A DNA stretch of 11,489 nucleotides from Nitrospina sp. (GTDB lineage Bacteria > Nitrospinota > Nitrospinia > Nitrospinales > VA-1): positions 1-11,489 of the forward strand of contig JABGTQ010000224.1 in the NCBI GenBank assembly GCA_018647025.1. The letters run 5' to 3'. The translations under genes and the position numbers were made by a program. Of this stretch, positions 6,970-11,489 are shown piece by piece (within the stretch, counting starts at the first letter, position 1; each line of letters starts with the position of its first letter). Under the pieces are notes generated by a model. That model ran no database searches and had not been told where the DNA came from. It saw only the letters and a program-made list of their open reading frames with translations.

Positions 6970-8892
6970 TTAAATTTGTGATTTGTCTATCAGGATTTCA
7001 GAGCTTTCTTTGAGATTGTTCATCCACTCCTGAAAAACAGAATTCCCTTTTTCAAGCTTGATTTTTTTTCTTAAGTCTTTTAAATCTTTAGCCTCAGGAA
7101 TATCCGCTTTTTGTCGATCTTGCAGGCGAATCAGGTAGTAGTTGTCTCGTACAAAAGCCCACCCCGATTTCCCTTTGTCCAGTTCAAATGCTTTGGTTTT
7201 TACCTTTTTAAGATTTCCTATTCCTGGAATAGAGTCGGATCGACTGAAAAATGGAGTGTGCTTTAGGTCTAGCCCAAGTTTATTGGCCGTTGATTCAAAA
7301 TTAATAGTCCCATTAGAAATTTTTCCAGCAAATGACTCAGACTTTGTTGTGGAAAAGGTATAATCTTTTTTCTCTTGGGTTTTTTCTTGAGCTAACTTTG
7401 CAACATCTTTAAGTTCTGGGATATAGGATTTTTCCCGGGCTATTACTTTCATAACAAAAGCAGACTCTAAGGTGATCACAGGTTCCCCAACTTTTTCATC
7501 TTCCAGCAAAAACGCCTGATTGAAGAAATCAGGATTACTCCCAATTTCAGGAACGATATGATTTTCTTTAGAAATAAATAAGGTGGTTTTTACAGGCATT
7601 TTTTTTTCTTGGGCAGCACTTATCAAGTCGTGGCTTACCTTTGCCGAAAGGTGAAGGTGTTTAATAGCTCGTTTCATTTTTTGGCGAGTTTTATTCTCTA
7701 TAAGTTTTTTTGTTATTTCTTCTTTAACTTCTTCTAGTGGTTTGATTCTTTCAGGTGTTACTTCGTCAAGTCGAATAATATGGAACCCGAAGGAGGTTTT
7801 TATCGGTTCGCTGATTTCCTTTGGGTTTAGTTTTTTTAACGCATTTTCAAACTCGGTTACCATCATTCCTTCTGGGAATTCGCCTAGGCTTCCTCCATCT
7901 TTTCCAGAAATAAGATCGTTAGAATGTTTTTTTGCTAATTCTTTGAAGCTTGCTCCGCTACGTATTTTTTTTAAAATATCATATGCTTTACTTTTTGCCT
8001 GTTCTTCTGATTTTTTTATGGACTCTTCGGATTCATTATCTTTTGTTTCAGGTCTAAAGAGGATATGAGCAGCTTTATACATTTTTTGAACTCTAAAATT
8101 AGCTATTTTCATTTTATAAAAATCATCGATGTCTTCTTTTTGGATTTCTATCTGATTTTCATAATCCTTGGGAGTAGTTTTTACATATTGGATCTTAATT
8201 TTTTCCGGCACCTCAAAACGCTCTTTATTTTTTTCGTAAAAAGATTTTATTTCTTCAGGGCTAACTTTTTCTTCTGACTTAAAGTGGTTAAGGGGAAGTA
8301 CCATGTAATCTAGCTTAATTTTTTCATTGGCAATCAAAAATGCTTCATTGAGTTCGTTGGGTGAAACTTTGACATTAAATTTGATGAGATTTCTAATTTT
8401 ATCAAGAAGAAGTGCTTCACGCTGAGTCTCTTCAAATTCTAGAGGAGTCACACGTTTAAATTTGAGATAGTTTTGGTAGATGGTATTGTTAAAAACTTTA
8501 TTCTTTTTAAAAACAGCAAGTGAGTTTATTTGATTGATGACTTCTGCATCACTGACTTGAATGTTTAGTTTTTTAGCCTTATGAAGAAGGATTTTTTTTT
8601 CGATTAAAACGTTTAGCGCCTGGTTTTTTAAGTCAAGTTTTTGTATAAGCTCTTCTGAAAACTGACTTTGAAACTGCTCTCTATAAAAATTTACAAGATT
8701 ATTGAATGTGCGTTCATATTCAGCCTTACTAATATTAGAACCATCGACAGTTGCCACGACTCCACCGGAAGAGCTAGTTGCCCCACCCATTCCCCATGAA
8801 TAGAAAATTGTTCCTATAAATGCAAAAACAATCATCCAAAGTATGGACTTAACTAACCATGAGTCGGAGTGTTCTCTAATAATATTAAGCAC
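6970..8892 (-). CDS. ppiD: PpiD/SurA-like membrane-anchored periplasmic foldase (parvulin peptidyl-prolyl isomerase)
   Basis: The 640-residue protein probably assists folding of exported proteins at the outer face of the inner membrane. A short cytoplasmic N-terminus (MLNIIREHSDSWLVK) leads into one transmembrane helix (about 13-34), then a SurA-N/PpiD-type chaperone region (about 45-260) with many charged helices. One parvulin PPIase domain follows (about 271-377), with AAHILF (274-279), GGSLGEF (333-339) and SFGFHIIRLDEV (367-378). A C-terminal chaperone region of about 260 residues completes it. Length and layout match PpiD (about 620 residues). The start is the GTG at 8892-8890, preceded at 8 nt by GGAG (complement of 8901-8904). 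The nearby ATG (8899) opens only a four-codon frame. It is divergent from mreB and convergent with thiDN, with 4 nt between the stop codons. PpiD in a strict orthologous sense is likely but not proven. Confidence 0.88.
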   Translation of the reverse strand: MLNIIREHSDSWLVKSILWMIVFAFIGTIFYSWGMGGATSSSGGVVATVDGSNISKAEYERTFNNLVNFYREQFQSQFSEELIQKLDLKNQALNVLIEKKILLHKAKKLNIQVSDAEVINQINSLAVFKKNKVFNNTIYQNYLKFKRVTPLEFEETQREALLLDKIRNLIKFNVKVSPNELNEAFLIANEKIKLDYMVLPLNHFKSEEKVSPEEIKSFYEKNKERFEVPEKIKIQYVKTTPKDYENQIEIQKEDIDDFYKMKIANFRVQKMYKAAHILFRPETKDNESEESIKKSEEQAKSKAYDILKKIRSGASFKELAKKHSNDLISGKDGGSLGEFPEGMMVTEFENALKKLNPKEISEPIKTSFGFHIIRLDEVTPERIKPLEEVKEEITKKLIENKTRQKMKRAIKHLHLSAKVSHDLISAAQEKKMPVKTTLFISKENHIVPEIGSNPDFFNQAFLLEDEKVGEPVITLESAFVMKVIAREKSYIPELKDVAKLAQEKTQEKKDYTFSTTKSESFAGKISNGTINFESTANKLGLDLKHTPFFSRSDSIPGIGNLKKVKTKAFELDKGKSGWAFVRDNYYLIRLQDRQKADIPEAKDLKDLRKKIKLEKGNSVFQEWMNNLKESSEILIDKSQI

Positions 8893-8943
8893 CAGTCATT
8901 CTCCGGTAAAAATTTGTTTAATTAATAGAAATTTAGCTAAATT

Positions 8944-8972
8944 ATTTTATAGAACCTTCTCTTTGTTCGCAA
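8944..8972 (-). promoter_or_regulatory. Candidate sigma70-type promoter for ppiD
   Basis: Read on the minus strand, TTGCGA (complement of 8967-8972) is followed after 17 nt by TAAAAT (complement of 8944-8949). The predicted start near 8937 would leave a leader of about 45 nt before the ppiD GTG. Matches are moderate and spacing is ideal. An envelope-stress sigma factor is possible for a foldase gene, but I see no clear sigmaE-type motif. Confidence 0.4.
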
Positions 8973-9071
8973 CCGTTTTGATTTTTATATATTAATTCTA
9001 TTTTTTGGGTAGATTGTTTTAGTTTGAAATTAAAGACGCATTTCCCACACAACCCTTTATTTTTATTTGCC

Positions 9072-9102
9072 TTGCATTTATTAATACCCCTTGTTATATA
9101 AT
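9072..9102 (+). promoter_or_regulatory. Candidate promoter for mreBCD
   Basis: TTGCAT (9072-9077) and a perfect TATAAT (9097-9102) are separated by a 19-nt spacer, slightly long. Transcription would start near 9109, leaving an AT-rich leader of about 57 nt (with a TATATATATATT run near 9129) before the mreB ribosome site and start. The strong -10 box and its position make it the best candidate in the 273-nt region between ppiD and mreB. Confidence 0.45.
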
Positions 9103-9147
9103 GCTTGGTCAGTGCGATTTTGCTCTGCTATATATATATTTAAATAA

Positions 9148-10179
<1,032 letters not shown>

Positions 10180-10182
10180 ATT

Positions 10183-11010
10183 GTGCCTAACAGGCAACCT
10201 CAGCGCAAACACTTCATCGGTTTTCTTGCCAGTATACTGATTTTTTCGTTAGTCCTCATGACTGTCAATGTTCGTTATGAAAAGAGTAACCTGCTTTTTG
10301 AGTCAATAGTTGTTTGGTTTTTTTCTCCGATCCAGAATCTTTTAACAAGTACAACTAGTTATGTTTCCGATGCTTTTGACCATTATTTTTTCTTAGTCGA
10401 AACATCAAAGGAGAACGACCGGCTTCTTCTTAAAGTTAATCTATTATCAAAGAAAAACAATGAGTTAATTGAAAGAAATAAACTTTTAGAAAGATCGGAT
10501 AATCTGATTGAGTTTTTAGATAAGGATGAAAGACCTTTTGTTATAGCTAAGGTTATAGGTTACGACGCAACCCAATGGTCCAAGGTGATTTTTATAAATA
10601 GAGGAACAAACCATAAAGTACAAAAAAATTCATCAGTAATGAATAATGCAGGGATCATTGGACACGTTATTCACTCGTCTCCCAATTCATCGAAAGTGTT
10701 ATTAATTACTGATGGTCGTAGCGCGGTTGATTCGTTATTTCAAGAAACACGTGAATCTGGAATAACAGTTGGAACAGGCGAAAATATATGTGAAATGAAA
10801 TTTGTTCCTATTTCGGCAAAGATAAATTTGGGAGATAAAGTGATTTCTTCGGGATTAGGTGGAGTATTTCCAAAAGGTCTAGTAGTCGGGAGAGTTGTAG
10901 ATATTGTTAAACAAAGTCAAGAGTTGTTTCAGGATATCATGGTTGAACCAAGCGCAGACTTATCTAATATTGAAGAGGTCATTGTTCTCCTTCCTAACCA
11001 GGTGGAGTGA
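10183..11010 (+). CDS. mreC: MreC, cell-shape scaffold protein
   Basis: MreC is a single-pass inner-membrane protein whose periplasmic part links MreB/MreD with penicillin-binding protein 2. The 275 residues have a basic N-terminus (MPNRQPQRKH), one transmembrane helix (about 11-27) and a charged coiled coil (about 74-112, with ENDRLLLKVN and NELIERNKLLER). Two beta-barrel MreC domains follow, with the family segments KVIFINRGTNHKVQ (134-147), GIIGHVI and GVFPKGLVVGRV. The GTG at 10183, 3 nt after the mreB stop, lacks a Shine-Dalgarno sequence, so it is probably translated by coupling to mreB. The next in-frame ATG would cut into the membrane helix. Its TGA overlaps the mreD ATG. Confidence 0.93.
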   Translation: MPNRQPQRKHFIGFLASILIFSLVLMTVNVRYEKSNLLFESIVVWFFSPIQNLLTSTTSYVSDAFDHYFFLVETSKENDRLLLKVNLLSKKNNELIERNKLLERSDNLIEFLDKDERPFVIAKVIGYDATQWSKVIFINRGTNHKVQKNSSVMNNAGIIGHVIHSSPNSSKVLLITDGRSAVDSLFQETRESGITVGTGENICEMKFVPISAKINLGDKVISSGLGGVFPKGLVVGRVVDIVKQSQELFQDIMVEPSADLSNIEEVIVLLPNQVE

Positions 11011-11489
11011 TGATCTATCTAATTTTTGCAATCCCACTGGTTATATTATTTTCTATACAAACAACATTTCTTCGGATTTTTTTTCCAGAAAATGTTGCCC
11101 CCGACCTAATTCTAATAGTTGCGGTATATTTCGGGATTCATTTAAAAAAAAATAACGGTATTTTGTTGGCTGCTTTAATTGGTTTTTTTCAAGATTGTCT
11201 TTCAGGGGGAGTGCTGGGAGTTAATTTTTTATCCAAAGGGTTAGCCGGGTTATTTTTTTGTGTCATCAAAGATAAAATTATCGTGCAAGGTGTTATACCG
11301 ATCGGTTTTTTTATATTTATTACTTCTCTGGTGGACGGTATGATTTATTTTCTCTCTATGACTAGCTTGCTGAGAGGTCATGTCGAAGGAGATTTTATTT
11401 TCTCTTATTTAATTATTTTTGGAATTTTCAACGCAGTGGTCGCACCTTTTCTGTTTTATGTATTTGATAAGGGGAAACAATGGTTGAAT
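11010..11489 (+). CDS. mreD: MreD, rod-shape membrane protein (cut by right window edge)
   Basis: MreD is the integral-membrane partner of MreC in the elongasome. The ATG at 11010-11012 overlaps the mreC stop (TGATG), with AGGTGGAG just upstream, typical of translational coupling. The 160 visible residues run open to the window end. They are highly hydrophobic with about five or six predicted membrane segments: LIFAIPLVILFS (4-15), LILIVAVYFGI (33-43), ILLAALIGFFQDCLSG (51-66), GLFFCVIK, VIPIGFFIFITSLVDG (95-110) and FNAVVAPFLFYVF (140-152). The family pattern PDL-I-L...GxxxGFxxDxLSGxxLGxNxLSK is clear (PDLIL 31-35, QDCLSGGVLGVN 61-72). MreD proteins are usually 160-180 residues, so the stop should lie very near the edge. 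Confidence 0.9.
   Translation, partial: MIYLIFAIPLVILFSIQTTFLRIFFPENVAPDLILIVAVYFGIHLKKNNGILLAALIGFFQDCLSGGVLGVNFLSKGLAGLFFCVIKDKIIVQGVIPIGFFIFITSLVDGMIYFLSMTSLLRGHVEGDFIFSYLIIFGIFNAVVAPFLFYVFDKGKQWLN
11480..11489 (+). CDS. Possible start of the next gene (mrdA/PBP2 expected)
   Basis: An AAGGGG ribosome-like site (11469-11474) lies 5 nt before an ATG at 11480 that opens MVE..., out of frame with mreD. In many bacteria mreD is followed by mrdA, encoding penicillin-binding protein 2, often with a small overlap. Only three codons are visible, so the sequence itself cannot identify a product, and the ATG may simply be an internal mreD sequence. Confidence 0.25.

Noticed and set aside
7742..8277. 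Two plus-strand open frames (7742-8068 and 8065-8277) overlapping by a few bases
   Set aside because: They lie opposite the well-supported ppiD gene, their Phe/Ser/Ile-rich composition is what the complement of a Lys/Glu-rich coding strand gives, and they match no family I know.

Overview
The window is ordinary chromosomal DNA of an AT-rich bacterium with a Gram-negative type envelope. The evidence is a membrane-anchored PpiD/SurA-like periplasmic foldase, the rod-shape operon mreBCD, and bacterial SmpB and MtaB. I see no transposase, integrase, phage gene, CRISPR array, tRNA or rRNA. I cannot name the species. A marine Nitrospinota- or deltaproteobacteria-like lineage would fit the gene mix, but that is a guess.

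Layout, left to right. (1) Minus strand, 1-1433: the first 21 codons of smpB (trans-translation), cut by the window edge, lie 46 nt downstream of mtaB (tRNA t6A37 methylthiotransferase). (2) Plus strand, 1592-5477: a UDP-GlcNAc precursor operon. It has a putative 15-codon leader ORF, a stand-alone GlmU-type uridyltransferase, a two-domain GlmU-like protein (nucleotidyltransferase plus left-handed beta-helix), and glmS. (3) Plus strand, 5604-6965: a ThiD-ThiN fusion for thiamine phosphate synthesis. (4) Minus strand, 6970-8892: a ppiD-like parvulin foldase, tail to tail with thiDN with only 4 nt between the stop codons. (5) A 273-nt divergent regulatory region. (6) Plus strand, 9166-11489: mreB, mreC and mreD (mreD runs off the edge), with a possible start of the next gene in the last 10 bases.

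How the genes work together. GlmS makes glucosamine-6-phosphate, and the stand-alone uridyltransferase makes UDP-GlcNAc, the precursor for peptidoglycan and lipopolysaccharide. GlmM is not in the window. MreBCD then places the peptidoglycan elongation machinery, and PpiD helps fold exported envelope proteins, so much of the window serves the envelope. MtaB and SmpB act in translation, and ThiDN in cofactor synthesis.

The main oddity is the 402-residue two-domain protein. Its N-terminal half has lost the signature Arg and Lys of sugar nucleotidyltransferases, and its C-terminal half has Arg where GlmU-type acetyltransferases have the catalytic His. The gene just upstream has all of the uridyltransferase residues. 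This suggests a divided GlmU function with a degenerate or repurposed second protein. I found no wholly new multi-gene system, and the rest of the window is core metabolism and cell-shape genes.
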